From Flavobacterium orientale (GTDB lineage: Bacteria; Bacteroidota; Bacteroidia; Flavobacteriales; Flavobacteriaceae): 64,000 bases of DNA. A program made the translations under genes and the position numbers. Location of the stretch: assembly GCF_014638005.1 (NCBI RefSeq), contig NZ_BMFG01000004.1:243135-307134 (forward strand), read 5' to 3'. The notes beneath the pieces were generated by a model. It saw only the letters and a program-made list of their open reading frames with translations, made no database searches and had not been told where the DNA came from. Shown here one piece after another: positions 36,226 through 45,595 of the stretch; the first letter of the stretch is position 1, and every line of letters begins with the position of its first letter.

Positions 36226-36369
36226 ATGAAAACCTTAATTATAGCAATAGTTGTGCTTTTTGCAGCAGTAGTTCTTGTTTCAAGAATGGCGAATAAACAA
36301 AGAAACAATCGCCGAAATAAAAATTTCAAAACCAATTATTACTCCAAAAAGAAACAAGACTTAAAATGA
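36226..36369 (+). CDS. small single-helix membrane protein
   Basis: 47 residues: one membrane helix (about 3-20; LIIAIVVLFAAVVLVS) followed by a very basic tail (NKQRNNRRNKNFK). The stop overlaps the next gene's start by four bases (ATGA), a coupling signature that supports the gene being real. It has an exact -7 box upstream. No family recognised. Confidence 0.65.
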   Translation: MKTLIIAIVVLFAAVVLVSRMANKQRNNRRNKNFKTNYYSKKKQDLK

Positions 36370-37220
36370 AAATAGGCATTTTAACCTGTGCTCGTTTACC
36401 TGAACTTTTAGAATCAGATCAAAAATTAATTCCATTATTTGCTCAATATTCCATACAGGCTAAAGCTGTTGTTTGGGATGATGAATCAATTGATTGGACG
36501 GAATTTGATTACCTCATTTTCAGAAACACCTGGGATTATTATCAAAAAGAAATTACTTTTAATTTATGGTTGGATAAAATCAAATCATTAGGAATCAAGA
36601 CATTCAACCCGATCTCCGTCATTCAAAAAAACAAACATAAATTTTATTTAAAAGAATTAGTAAAAGATGGAATTTCAATACTTCCAACGATTTTTTTAGA
36701 AAAAAATTCAACTCAAAATTTACGGAATTTAATTCCCGAGAATTGGGAGAAAATTGTAATTAAACCAGCGTTTTCAGCTGGAAGTTATTTGACCAAATTA
36801 ATTGATCGAAGTGAATTAGAATCGATTCAAGAAGAATTCAACGAACATTTTGAAACCAAAGATTTTCTTTTACAAGAATTTCGTCCGGAAATAAAAGATA
36901 TAGGTGAATCATCTTTCATCTTTTTTAATGGGAAATTTTCGCACGCTGTCAACAAAAAACCTGTTAAAAATGATTTTAGAGTTCAAATTCAATACGGTGG
37001 AAAATACAGTTTAATTCAGCCTAATGATGATTTATTGCAACAAGCAGAATTAGTTGTATCAAAAATTCCTGAAAAATTACTTTATGCTCGTGTTGATGGC
37101 ATTGTTATCGAAAATAAACTTCACTTGATGGAAATCGAACTCATTGAACCCGATTTGTATTTTGATTTGGCCGATGGAGCGAGAGAGCGATTTGTGGAAG
37201 GGTTTTTAAGAGTTACTTAG
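36366..37220 (+). CDS. ATP-grasp domain protein
   Basis: 284 residues. N-terminal lobe MKIGILTCARLPELL, YLIFRNTWDYYQ; ATP-grasp elements IVIKPAFSAGSYLT, LLQEFRPEIKDIGESS, and metal-ligand segment HLMEIELIEPDLYF. This arrangement is seen in RimK/glutathione-synthetase-like ATP-grasp ligases of unassigned substrate; ligases of this type join a carboxylate to an amine. Coupled by a four-base overlap to the small membrane protein before it. The substrate is not inferable. Confidence 0.85.
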   Translation: MKIGILTCARLPELLESDQKLIPLFAQYSIQAKAVVWDDESIDWTEFDYLIFRNTWDYYQKEITFNLWLDKIKSLGIKTFNPISVIQKNKHKFYLKELVKDGISILPTIFLEKNSTQNLRNLIPENWEKIVIKPAFSAGSYLTKLIDRSELESIQEEFNEHFETKDFLLQEFRPEIKDIGESSFIFFNGKFSHAVNKKPVKNDFRVQIQYGGKYSLIQPNDDLLQQAELVVSKIPEKLLYARVDGIVIENKLHLMEIELIEPDLYFDLADGARERFVEGFLRVT

Positions 37221-37266
37221 TTAAAAAAAAATATTGGATAGTATATTTGATAATCAAATTGTAAAA

Positions 37267-37809
37267 ATGAAACCACTAATTTTACTATTATTATATATTT
37301 CATCACTTGGAATTTGTTATTCACAACAAGGTGAAAACTACCTGTCAATAATGAACAATTTAAAAGCCTTAGATTCTATAACTGAAACTTCTTCTTATAA
37401 AAATGGAAAAATTGAATATAGTTTCAAAAGAATAATTTATAAATATAATAACGAAGAAATATCAATACCCGCGGGTAAAAGCGTTTACCATTATAAAAAC
37501 GGAAAACATATTCAAACAATTTATAATCCTTATGGTTTACCATTAGTCACAAAACATTTTGATAAGTCTAATAACCTTATTTCATGCACTAAATTGGAAT
37601 ATTTTGAAACAAATGCTAAAACTATTGAAGATTTTATAAAATACAAAAAAGACCATATTTATGAAATTGAAATTAAGGACTACAAAATTTTAAAAAACCA
37701 TAAAAAAACTTATCTCTATTCTAGTGAGAAAAGAAGAAATGGTAAAAAAATAGGAACATGGATTTATTATGATCAAAATGGCAAAATAAAAAAGCAAAAA
37801 ACACACTGA
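37267..37809 (+). CDS. exported protein with MORN-like repeats
   Basis: 180 residues from ATG 37267. The longer frame from 37234 adds 11 residues ahead of an obvious signal peptide, so the inner ATG is chosen. Signal peptide (MKPLILLLLYISSLGICYSQ), then repeats of the type YxNGKxxxTxxxY (YHYKNGKHIQT; GTWIYYDQNGKIKK) resembling MORN/toxin-antitoxin-free antidote-like repeats common in Bacteroidota exported proteins. Function unknown. Composition is slightly more A-rich than that of neighbours. Confidence 0.75.
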   Translation: MKPLILLLLYISSLGICYSQQGENYLSIMNNLKALDSITETSSYKNGKIEYSFKRIIYKYNNEEISIPAGKSVYHYKNGKHIQTIYNPYGLPLVTKHFDKSNNLISCTKLEYFETNAKTIEDFIKYKKDHIYEIEIKDYKILKNHKKTYLYSSEKRRNGKKIGTWIYYDQNGKIKKQKTH

Positions 37810-37856
37810 TAACACAAAGTATTATCAATTTTGAAATTAAAGATTAAATAAAAATA

Positions 37857-37896
37857 AACTCAGTATCTTAGCAACTCAGAACCTCAGCTACTTATA
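37857..37896. repeat. octamer array M (directly before cobalamin adenosyltransferase)
   Basis: Units AACTCAGT, ATCTTAGC, AACTCAGA, ACCTCAGC, TACTTATA, ending two bases before the ATG at 37899. It is the reverse-complement type of arrays J and K, again with the G-poor strand as coding strand. Confidence 0.8.
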
Positions 37897-37898
37897 AA

Positions 37899-38468
37899 AT
37901 GAAAATATACACCAAAACCGGCGACAGCGGAACCACTGCACTTTTTGGCGGAACACGTGTTCCCAAAAACCACATACGTATTGAAAGCTACGGAACGGTG
38001 GACGAATTGAATTCACACATTGGATTGATTCGGGATCAAAACATCAATCAATTGTATAAAAATGTTTTAATTGAAGTGCAAGACCGACTTTTTACCGTTG
38101 GAGCAATTTTAGCTACTCCTCCGGAAAAAGAAATTTTAAAAAATGGGCAACCGCGATTAAACATCAATAGAATTTCTGAAGAAGACATTCAATTATTAGA
38201 AAATGAAATTGATTCGATGAACGATTCATTGCCTCAAATGACGCATTTTGTCCTTCCTGGCGGACATACAACTGTGTCATATTGTCATATTGCAAGATGT
38301 GTTTGCCGAAGAGCGGAACGCCTATCAGTGCACCTTCACGAATTAGAACCGACAGATGAGCAGGTTTTAAAATACTTAAATCGCCTTTCTGATTATCTTT
38401 TTGTGTTGGCACGAAAGTTGTCACATGACTTAAAAGCGGATGAAGTAAAATGGATTCCGAGAAAATAA
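37899..38468 (+). CDS. cob(I)yrinic acid a,c-diamide adenosyltransferase, PduO/MMAB type
   Basis: 189 residues. Converts cob(I)alamin and ATP to adenosylcobalamin. Family start KIYTKTGDSGTTALFGGTRVPK, which binds ATP, YGTVDELNSHIG, and the C-terminal RCVCRRAERLSV with the conserved Arg residues. Adenosylcobalamin is the cofactor of methylmalonyl-CoA mutase, which connects this gene with meaB and the acyl-CoA carboxylase genes in this window. An octamer repeat array occupies the position just before the start. Confidence 0.94.
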   Translation: MKIYTKTGDSGTTALFGGTRVPKNHIRIESYGTVDELNSHIGLIRDQNINQLYKNVLIEVQDRLFTVGAILATPPEKEILKNGQPRLNINRISEEDIQLLENEIDSMNDSLPQMTHFVLPGGHTTVSYCHIARCVCRRAERLSVHLHELEPTDEQVLKYLNRLSDYLFVLARKLSHDLKADEVKWIPRK

Positions 38469-38571
38469 AAATTAGGGGTCAGATTATGATTTAAAATTGA
38501 TAATAATCACCCAAAAATTGAACAAAAAAAACACGTTCTTAACTTTTACAGTAAAATAAACCAATTTTTAC

Positions 38572-38601
38572 TTGACTATTTCAGTAATAAATTTATTTTT
38601 G
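38572..38601 (+). promoter_or_regulatory. promoter of the DUF2795 gene
   Basis: TTG (38572-38574), exactly 19 bases, then TATTTTTG (38594-38601), followed by the ATG 23 bases later. One of the best matches to the Bacteroidota pattern in the window. Confidence 0.85.
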
Positions 38602-38623
38602 CATAAAATTAAACCGCTAGCAG

Positions 38624-38845
38624 ATGTATTGGACATTAGAATTGGCATCGTATTTAAGTGATGCACCGTGGCCAGCCACTAAAGATGAATTGATTGATTA
38701 TGCCATCCGAACCGGTGCTCCATTGGAGGTGGTTGAAAATCTTCAATCTATTGAAGACGAAGGTGAAGTATATGAATCAATGGAAGAAATTTGGCCGGAT
38801 TATCCAACTGACGAAGATTATCTTTGGAATGAGGATGAATATTAA
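38624..38845 (+). CDS. DUF2795 domain protein
   Basis: 73 residues, highly acidic. YLSDAPWPATKDELIDYAIRTGAPLEVVENLQSI is the DUF2795 pattern, a small helical fold of unknown function; the acidic tail (EEIWPDYPTDEDYLWNEDEY) is as in Bacteroidota members. Own promoter and own terminator: a single-gene transcript in front of secA. Confidence 0.9.
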   Translation: MYWTLELASYLSDAPWPATKDELIDYAIRTGAPLEVVENLQSIEDEGEVYESMEEIWPDYPTDEDYLWNEDEY

Positions 38846-38862
38846 AAATAAAAACTAACCCG

Positions 38863-38890
38863 AAAAAGTCTCATTAGAGGCTTTTTTTTT
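38863..38890 (+). terminator. terminator of the DUF2795 gene
   Basis: A 10-bp stem (AAAAAGTCTC, one G-T pair) with an ATTA loop and a nine-T run, directly followed by the secA -7 box at 38894. Confidence 0.9.
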
Positions 38891-38893
38891 GTA

Positions 38894-38901
38894 TAAATTT
38901 G
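38894..38901 (+). promoter_or_regulatory. -7 box of secA
   Basis: TAAATTTG followed by C, 19 bases before the ATG at 38921. Its -33 region falls in the preceding terminator, which has no exact TTG at the expected distance. Confidence 0.6.
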
Positions 38902-38920
38902 CATTCAATAATAAAAAAAT

Positions 38921-41900
38921 ATGAGCATTTTAAATAGTATACTAAAGGCTTTTGTAGGAGACAAATCAGAAAAAGATGTCAAAGCAATTCAGCCGTTGAT
39001 CTCAAAAATAAAAACTTTTGAAGCCAACTTAGGTTCTCTTTCTCATGATGAACTTAGAGCAAAAACGGCTTACTTTAAAGAAAAAATTAAATCGTCTCGA
39101 TCTACTCAAGATGAAAAAATTGCAGCTTTGAAGCAAGAAGTTGAATCTGTTTCAGATTTTGACAAAAGAGAAGATCTCTATGTTTTAATTGATAACTTAG
39201 AAAAAGAAGCTTACGATAATTCTGAAAAAACATTATTAGAAATTCTTCCTGAAGCTTTTGCTGTTGTAAAAGAAACTGCAAAACGATTTAAAGACAACAC
39301 ACAAGTTGTTGTAAAAGCAACGCCAAAAGATATTGAACTTTCTGCTACAAAATCCTATATTTCTATTGAAGGTGACAACGCTGTTTGGTTAAATTCATGG
39401 AACGCCGCAGGTAAAGAAATTACGTGGGACATGATTCATTATGATGTCCAGTTGATCGGTGGTGTGGTTTTACATCAAGGTAAAATTGCCGAGATGCAAA
39501 CAGGTGAAGGAAAAACTTTAGTAGCCACGCTTCCACTCTATTTGAATGCTCTTACCGGAAACGGAGTTCACTTGGTTACTGTTAATGATTATTTAGCAAA
39601 ACGTGATAGCACATGGAAAGCTCCTATTTTTGAATTTCATGGCTTAACAGTTGATTGTATTGATAATCATCAACCAAACACTGAAGCAAGAAGAAAAGCT
39701 TATGAAGCTGATATTACTTATGGAACTAACAACGAGTTTGGCTTTGATTATTTAAGGGATAATATGGCTCATTCTCCTGAAGATTTGGTACAACGCAAGC
39801 ACAATTATGCCATTGTCGATGAGGTCGATTCGGTTTTAATTGATGATGCCAGAACGCCATTAATTATTTCGGGTCCGGTACCGCAAGGAGACAGACATGA
39901 ATTTAATGAATTGAAACCAAAAGTTGACAACTTAGTAACACTTCAACGAAATTTAGCTACTGGATTTTTAACTGAAGCCAAAAAACTCATTAAAGAAGGT
40001 AACACAAAAGAAGGCGGATTTAGTTTATTAAGAGCTTATCGTGCACTTCCAAAAAATAAAGCACTTATAAAATTTTTGAGTGAAGAAGGAATTAAACAAT
40101 TACTTCAAAAAACTGAAAATTTTTATATGCAAGATAACAATCGCGAAATGCCAAAAGTTGATGAAGCTTTGTATTTTGTGATTGAAGAGAAAAACAACCA
40201 AGTTGAATTAACCGATAACGGTGTTAAATTCTTATCAAAAGATACAGACGAAAGTTTCTTTATACTTCCTGACATTGGTACTGAAATTGCCCGTATCGAA
40301 AAAATGAAATTAGAAAAAGATGCTGAAGCTGAAGAAAAAGAAAAACTTTTTCAAGACTTTGGAATTAAATCTGAACGCATTCATACGCTAACGCAATTAT
40401 TGAAAGCATATACCCTTTTTGAAAAAGATGTGGAATATGTAATCATGGACAATAAAATCATGATTGTTGATGAACAAACCGGACGTATCATGGACGGTCG
40501 TCGTTATTCAGACGGTTTACATCAAGCAATTGAAGCCAAAGAAAATGTAAAAATTGAAGCAGCAACACAAACATTTGCTACGGTTACGCTTCAAAATTAT
40601 TTCCGTATGTATAGCAAACTTGCCGGTATGACCGGTACTGCTGTAACTGAAGCGGGAGAGCTTTGGCAAATATATAAATTGGATGTGGTAGAAATTCCAA
40701 CCAACCGTCCGATGGCAAGAAAAGATCAAGAAGATTTGATTTATAAAACCACTCGTGAAAAATTCAATGCTGTAATTGAAGATGTAACAAAATTATCTCA
40801 AGCCGGAAGACCTGTTTTAATTGGAACAACTTCAGTTGAAATTTCAGAATTATTGAGTAGAATGTTGAAAATGCGTAACATTCCACACAATGTCTTGAAT
40901 GCGAAAATGCATAAAAAAGAAGCTGAAATTGTAGCCGAAGCAGGAAATCCGGGAGTTGTAACCATTGCAACCAACATGGCAGGCCGTGGAACCGATATTA
41001 AATTATCTGCTGAAGTAAAAGCAGCCGGTGGTTTGGCCATTATCGGAACAGAACGTCATGATTCCAGACGTGTAGACAGACAGTTACGTGGTCGTGCCGG
41101 TCGTCAAGGAGATCCGGGAAGTTCACAGTTTTATGTTTCGTTAGAAGATAATTTAATGCGTTTGTTTGGTTCAGAACGAGTTGCAAAAGTTATGGATAGA
41201 ATGGGATTGAAAGAAGGTGAAGTAATTCAACATTCAATGATGACCAAGTCTATTGAAAGAGCTCAGAAAAAAGTAGAAGAAAACAATTTTGGTGTTCGTA
41301 AACGTTTATTAGAATATGATGACGTTATGAATGCTCAAAGAGAAGTAGTCTACAAAAGAAGAAGACATGCTCTTCACGGGGAACGTTTGAAAGTAGATAT
41401 TGCAAACATGCTTTATGACACTTGCGAAAATATTATTACTGCAAATAAATTATCAAACGATTTCAAGAATTTTGAATTTGAATTAATACGCTATTTTTCA
41501 ATCACTTCTCCGGTTTCAGAAAGTGAATTCAATAAATTAACTGAAATCGAATTAACCGGAAAAGTTTATAAAGCGGCATTAAATTATTATCAAGAGAAAA
41601 ACGGTCGTGATGCCAGAGAAGCTTATCCGATTATTAAAAATGTTTTTGAAAATCCAAACAACCAATACGAAAGAATTGTTGTTCCGTTTACTGATGGTAG
41701 CAAAACTTTGAACGTTGTTACCGATTTGAAAAAAGCATATGAATCAGAAGGTCGTCAATTGGTTACTGATTTTGAAAAAAACATCACTTTAGCCATTGTT
41801 GATGAAGCTTGGAAAAAGCATCTTCGCAAAATGGATGAATTGAAGCAATCTGTTCAATTAGCGGTTCACGAACAAAAAGATCCTTTACTAATTTATAAGT

Positions 41901-42268
41901 TTGAAGCATTCAATTTATTCAAAGCCATGTTGGATAATGTGAATAAAGAAGTTATTTCATTCTTATTTAAAGGCGATTTACCAAATCAAAATGCTAATAT
42001 TAGTGAAGCTAGGGAAGTTCGTCAAAAAGAAAACTACAAAACATCTAAAGACGAAATACCAAACAGTGACACATTAGCAGCTCAAAATCGTGAAGCAGGT
42101 CAAACACAACGTCAACATGTAACTGAGACTATAGTTAGAGATGCTCCAAAGATTAATAGAAACGATACTGTTACTATAAAACATGTAATGAGTGGCAAAA
42201 CTGAAACCATGAAATTTAAAAAAGCTGAAAGCATGATTGCCGGTGGCGAATGGGTTTTGGTTCACTAA
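38921..42268 (+). CDS. secA: preprotein translocase ATPase SecA
   Basis: 1115 residues, against about 900 in E. coli; the extra length lies mainly in the preprotein-cross-linking region (about 310-480), as is usual in Bacteroidota. Walker A is MQTGEGKT (residues 192-199), Walker B DEVD at 300-303, motif [14 protein letters not shown], helicase half 2 [12 protein letters not shown] and [12 protein letters not shown]. The C-terminal zinc-binding Cys motif that contacts SecB is absent; the chain ends in SGKTETMKF...GGEWVLVH. It drives Sec export through SecYEG. Own -7 box and a terminator after it. Confidence 0.97.
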   Translation: MSILNSILKAFVGDKSEKDVKAIQPLISKIKTFEANLGSLSHDELRAKTAYFKEKIKSSRSTQDEKIAALKQEVESVSDFDKREDLYVLIDNLEKEAYDNSEKTLLEILPEAFAVVKETAKRFKDNTQVVVKATPKDIELSATKSYISIEGDNAVWLNSWNAAGKEITWDMIHYDVQLIGGVVLHQGKIAEMQTGEGKTLVATLPLYLNALTGNGVHLVTVNDYLAKRDSTWKAPIFEFHGLTVDCIDNHQPNTEARRKAYEADITYGTNNEFGFDYLRDNMAHSPEDLVQRKHNYAIVDEVDSVLIDDARTPLIISGPVPQGDRHEFNELKPKVDNLVTLQRNLATGFLTEAKKLIKEGNTKEGGFSLLRAYRALPKNKALIKFLSEEGIKQLLQKTENFYMQDNNREMPKVDEALYFVIEEKNNQVELTDNGVKFLSKDTDESFFILPDIGTEIARIEKMKLEKDAEAEEKEKLFQDFGIKSERIHTLTQLLKAYTLFEKDVEYVIMDNKIMIVDEQTGRIMDGRRYSDGLHQAIEAKENVKIEAATQTFATVTLQNYFRMYSKLAGMTGTAVTEAGELWQIYKLDVVEIPTNRPMARKDQEDLIYKTTREKFNAVIEDVTKLSQAGRPVLIGTTSVEISELLSRMLKMRNIPHNVLNAKMHKKEAEIVAEAGNPGVVTIATNMAGRGTDIKLSAEVKAAGGLAIIGTERHDSRRVDRQLRGRAGRQGDPGSSQFYVSLEDNLMRLFGSERVAKVMDRMGLKEGEVIQHSMMTKSIERAQKKVEENNFGVRKRLLEYDDVMNAQREVVYKRRRHALHGERLKVDIANMLYDTCENIITANKLSNDFKNFEFELIRYFSITSPVSESEFNKLTEIELTGKVYKAALNYYQEKNGRDAREAYPIIKNVFENPNNQYERIVVPFTDGSKTLNVVTDLKKAYESEGRQLVTDFEKNITLAIVDEAWKKHLRKMDELKQSVQLAVHEQKDPLLIYKFEAFNLFKAMLDNVNKEVISFLFKGDLPNQNANISEAREVRQKENYKTSKDEIPNSDTLAAQNREAGQTQRQHVTETIVRDAPKINRNDTVTIKHVMSGKTETMKFKKAESMIAGGEWVLVH

Positions 42269-42289
42269 ACTAAAGTAATTCAAAAATGT

Positions 42290-42324
42290 AATCCTCAATT
42301 GTTTTTCAATTGGGGATTTTTTTT
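42290..42324 (+). terminator. terminator of secA
   Basis: A 12-bp stem AATCCTCAATTG (one G-T pair) with a five-T loop and an eight-T run, 22 bases after the secA stop. Confidence 0.92.
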
Positions 42325-42477
42325 GTTAGTTCATTCATATATTAATCATGTAATTATAAAACAAAGTTATGTAACACTTTCCATGTTGAATTTTTTCACC
42401 TTTACATCATCCAAATTTTATAAATTTTATCCTTAAAATCGAAATTGTAAATAAGATAGTATAAAAAGAATTCAACT

Positions 42478-43314
42478 ATGAGGAATGACATTGCAAATGC
42501 ATCGATTACTAAAACTAAAGGACGAATTATCGCTTTAAGTGAAAAATCTATAGCTAAAAAGGAAGAAGCTTTTTCCTTTTTTTCTAAAATATCCGATGTT
42601 ACCCTTTTTTTGATTTTAGTTTTCAAGGAAACCTTTTCGCGTGATTTTGAATTCAAAGAGTTTATAAAACAATGTTATCAAATAGGTTATAAAACGCTAC
42701 CACTTATTTCAATTACAGGAACAATTATGGGTTTGGTGCTTACTATCCAATCACGACCTGTTTTATTAAAATTTGGAGCAGAAACGATGTTACCAAGTAT
42801 GGTTGCTCTTTCTATTATTCGTGAAATGGGTCCCGTTATTACGGCTTTGATTTGTGCCGGAAAAATTGGTTCAGGTATTGGAGCAGAATTAGGTTCCATG
42901 AAAGTAACTGAACAAATTGATGCCATGGAAGTTTCTTCTACCAATCCCGTTCGATTTCTTATAGTAACTCGAGTTTTAGCAGCAACATTGATGATTCCGT
43001 TGTTGGTTTTATATGCAGATGCTTTAGGAATTTTGGGAAGTTGGCTTGGTGCAAATATCAAAGGTGATGTTTCATTTGTTTTGTTTTTTTCACAAGCTTT
43101 TAGACATGTTGAATTCATCGATTTATTTCCAGCCATAATCAAAACTTTCTTTTTTGGAGCAGCTATTGGTTTGGTGGGTTGTTATAAAGGATTTAATGCA
43201 GGAAGAGGTACAGAAAGTGTTGGAAAAGCAGCAAATTCTGCTGTTGTTCTAGCCTCTTTATTAGTAATCATAATTGATATGATTGCTGTTCAAATTACTG
43301 ATATGATTATATGA
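42478..43314 (+). CDS. mlaE: MlaE/YrbE-type ABC permease
   Basis: 278 residues with about five membrane helices. Family segments: SIIREMGPVITALICAGKIGSGIGAELGSMKVTEQIDAMEV (the permease-ATPase contact) and a C-terminal GSxA-type end. Membrane part of a lipid transporter that moves phospholipids between the inner and outer membrane (Mla type). It overlaps the ATPase gene by four bases (ATGA). The 40-residue charged N-terminal extension is longer than in E. coli MlaE; a downstream start cannot be ruled out. Confidence 0.9.
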   Translation: MRNDIANASITKTKGRIIALSEKSIAKKEEAFSFFSKISDVTLFLILVFKETFSRDFEFKEFIKQCYQIGYKTLPLISITGTIMGLVLTIQSRPVLLKFGAETMLPSMVALSIIREMGPVITALICAGKIGSGIGAELGSMKVTEQIDAMEVSSTNPVRFLIVTRVLAATLMIPLLVLYADALGILGSWLGANIKGDVSFVLFFSQAFRHVEFIDLFPAIIKTFFFGAAIGLVGCYKGFNAGRGTESVGKAANSAVVLASLLVIIIDMIAVQITDMII

Positions 43315-44060
43315 TGACCGAAAATACAAATAGAAAAAAAGTGGTTGAAATCTCAAATCTCAAAAAATCATTTGGTGCCGATTTGATTTTGAAAGACGTT
43401 TCATTGTCATTATTTGAAGGTGAAAATTTAGTTGTTCTCGGTAAATCAGGAACAGGAAAATCCGTTTTAATAAAGTGTCTCGTCGGATTATTACCAACTG
43501 ATAGTGGTTCAATAACCGTGTTTGATGAAAATATGACTTCTGCTTCGGGTGAAAAACTAGCTTTGATTAGAGAAAAAATGGGCTTTCTGTTTCAAGGAGG
43601 AGCTTTATATGATTCGATGACAGTTAAAGAAAACATCGAATTTCCATTACGTAGAATAAAAAAAGAGTTAACCGAAAGTCAAATAGAAGAAAAAGTAAAA
43701 GAAGTGCTTGAAAATGTTGGTCTGGCCGATGCAATCAACAAAATGCCTTCTGAACTTTCGGGTGGAATGAGAAAAAGAATTAGTCTTGCAAGAACTTTAG
43801 TTATTGATCCAAAAATTATGTTGTATGATGAACCTACAACCGGACTTGATCCTGTTACATCAAACGAAATTAGTGAGTTGATTGTAGAGGTTCAAAAAAA
43901 ATATAAAACAGCATCGATAATTATTACTCACGACATTAAATGTGCTCAAAAAACAGCCAACCGAATCATAATGTTAAACGATGGTTTGGTTTTTAAAGAA
44001 GGTACATTAAATGAATTCGAAGCATCTAACGAACAATTAATCCAATCATTTTTTAATTAA
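43311..44060 (+). CDS. mlaF: MlaF-type ABC ATPase
   Basis: 249 residues. Walker A GKSGTGKSV, signature LSGGMRKRISLARTL, Walker B IMLYDEPTTGLDPVT, switch His in ITHD. The LSGGMRKR form is typical of MlaF/Ttg2A. Works with the permease before it and the MCE protein after it. Translationally coupled to the permease; 6 bases separate it from the MCE gene. Confidence 0.92.
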   Translation: MMTENTNRKKVVEISNLKKSFGADLILKDVSLSLFEGENLVVLGKSGTGKSVLIKCLVGLLPTDSGSITVFDENMTSASGEKLALIREKMGFLFQGGALYDSMTVKENIEFPLRRIKKELTESQIEEKVKEVLENVGLADAINKMPSELSGGMRKRISLARTLVIDPKIMLYDEPTTGLDPVTSNEISELIVEVQKKYKTASIIITHDIKCAQKTANRIIMLNDGLVFKEGTLNEFEASNEQLIQSFFN

Positions 44061-44066
44061 AATAAT

Positions 44067-44831
44067 ATGAAAGAGCATTCACAAAATTTCAAAATACGAT
44101 TAGGCCTTTTTATAGCGATTGGCATCTTCATCTTTGTTGTAGCAATATTTTTAATTGGTAAACAAAAAAACTTATTTAATCCGGTTTATTCACTAACCAC
44201 CACTTTTTATAATGTAAGTGGGTTACAGGTTGGAAACAAAGTCCGCTTTTCAGGAATTAATGTTGGAACAGTAGATGCGGTAACAATTATTAATGACTCA
44301 ACCGTTAGTGTTACAATGTTTATTAAAAATGATGTTCAAAAATTCATTAAATCAAACAGCGAAGTAAGTATTGGATCTGAAGGGTTAATTGGCGACAAAC
44401 TACTTCAAATATCACAAGGAACCAGTAATGCAAACTTTGCTAAAGATGGTGATGCACTTGTTTCGAATGAGCCCATTGAACTTGATGAAATAATTGCTAG
44501 TTTAAAAGTTACTGCCGAAAATGCAGAAATAATTTCAGATGAATTAGCAGAAATTATGATCACAATAAATGAAGGAGAAGGAACTCTAGGTAGATTGATC
44601 AATGATACAAAAATCGCAGAAAACTTAAGCCAAACTATGTCAAACCTTGAAAGTAGTTCAAAAGGTTTAGATGAAAACATGGAAGCTGCCAAAGAAAATT
44701 TTTTACTAAGAGGATTTTTTAAACGAAAAGAAAGAGCCGCTCTAAAAGCAAAAAAAGCTGCTGAAGAAAAAAAGGAAAAAGAAAGAAAAATTGAAGAAGA
44801 AAAAAAGAAAGCAGCATTAAATAAAAATTAA
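44067..44831 (+). CDS. mlaD: MlaD/MCE-domain lipid-binding protein
   Basis: 254 residues: a single N-terminal membrane anchor (about 12-31), an MCE domain (about 38-120; NVSGLQVGNKVRFSGINVGTV), a helical region, and an extremely charged Lys/Glu C-terminal tail (KAAEEKKEKERKIEEEKKK). Substrate-binding component of the Mla-type complex. The stop is 45 bases before the next gene. Tail function unknown, perhaps coiled coil. Confidence 0.9.
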   Translation: MKEHSQNFKIRLGLFIAIGIFIFVVAIFLIGKQKNLFNPVYSLTTTFYNVSGLQVGNKVRFSGINVGTVDAVTIINDSTVSVTMFIKNDVQKFIKSNSEVSIGSEGLIGDKLLQISQGTSNANFAKDGDALVSNEPIELDEIIASLKVTAENAEIISDELAEIMITINEGEGTLGRLINDTKIAENLSQTMSNLESSSKGLDENMEAAKENFLLRGFFKRKERAALKAKKAAEEKKEKERKIEEEKKKAALNKN

Positions 44832-44853
44832 CACTTCTTTTCGTAAAGATGCT

Positions 44854-44861
44854 TATTTTTG
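44854..44861 (+). promoter_or_regulatory. -7 box before the exported protein
   Basis: TATTTTTG, exact TAnnTTTG match, 15 bases before the ATG at 44877. It shows that the TTG at 44859 is promoter sequence, not a start codon. Confidence 0.55.
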
Positions 44862-44876
44862 AAAAAAAACTTTGTC

Positions 44877-45449
44877 ATGAAATCAATAATAGCTTTCCTT
44901 TTAATTACAACATTTTCAATTGCACAATCTGTAGATGATTTAAAAAGAGACAGCAAATCAATGTATGATGCCTCTTATAATATGGATTTTGAGAAAGTTT
45001 TAGACTTTACTTATCCTAAAATATTTGAAGTTGTATCCAAAGAAGTTTTATTGAAAAGCATGGATGAGGCCTTTCAAAATGACGTTTTACGCATCAGACT
45101 TGTTTTTCCTGATCCAAAATTTTCATTTTCTGAAATAAAAAAAATAGAAAACAAAACATTTTGTGTTATAACCTATAACAGTGCGATGCGAATTATTTTT
45201 GAAGAACCGTTATCGACAGAACAAATTACTCAAATGACCAATACCTTCACTGAAAATATGAAAAATAAGAAAGTTACTTTTGAAAAATCAAGAAATGGAT
45301 TTTATTTAGAAGGTGAAGAAATCATGATTGCAGTAACTGATGAATTGACTAACAACGTGTGGAAATTTATCAATTATGACCGTAGTCAAAGTAGGATTTT
45401 TGAAATGATTTTTAATGAATCTATAAAAAAAGAACTCGGATTGAATTAA
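44877..45449 (+). CDS. exported protein of unknown function
   Basis: 190 residues from ATG 44877; the in-frame TTG at 44859 falls in the -7 box and is rejected. Signal peptide (MKSIIAFLLITTFSIAQ) and then a mixed alpha/beta chain with paired segments (YDASYNMDFEKVLDFTYPKIFEVV; NNVWKFINYDRSQSRIF). No family recognised beyond a general resemblance to DUF-type periplasmic proteins. Has its own promoter box, so it is not necessarily part of the mla transcript. Confidence 0.75.
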   Translation: MKSIIAFLLITTFSIAQSVDDLKRDSKSMYDASYNMDFEKVLDFTYPKIFEVVSKEVLLKSMDEAFQNDVLRIRLVFPDPKFSFSEIKKIENKTFCVITYNSAMRIIFEEPLSTEQITQMTNTFTENMKNKKVTFEKSRNGFYLEGEEIMIAVTDELTNNVWKFINYDRSQSRIFEMIFNESIKKELGLN

Positions 45450-45490
45450 AACATCATACCTTTACTGAATAGATTATAAAAACAAATCTC

Positions 45491-45595
45491 ATGGCTAAAG
45501 GAAAAGACGTTCGGAAAACAGTTAAAAAAGAACCTCTTAAAACTCCAAAAGAAAAAAAAGAGGAGAAAAGAGAAAAGAAAAATAAACGGGATTAA
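45491..45595 (+). CDS. 34-residue Lys/Glu-rich small protein
   Basis: 34 residues starting MAKGKDVRKTVKKEP and ending EKKNKRD; nearly all charged. It resembles short basic proteins found as hypothetical genes in flavobacteria. The stop codon overlaps the 3' end of the convergent oxidase gene by four bases. Clean frame and ATG support translation; function unknown, nucleic-acid or ribosome association is a guess. Confidence 0.55.
   Translation: MAKGKDVRKTVKKEPLKTPKEKKEEKREKKNKRD

Noticed and set aside
42402..42656. 84-codon minus-strand frame overlapping the mlaE start
   Set aside because: It is antisense to conserved MlaE sequence, and no family or promoter supports it.
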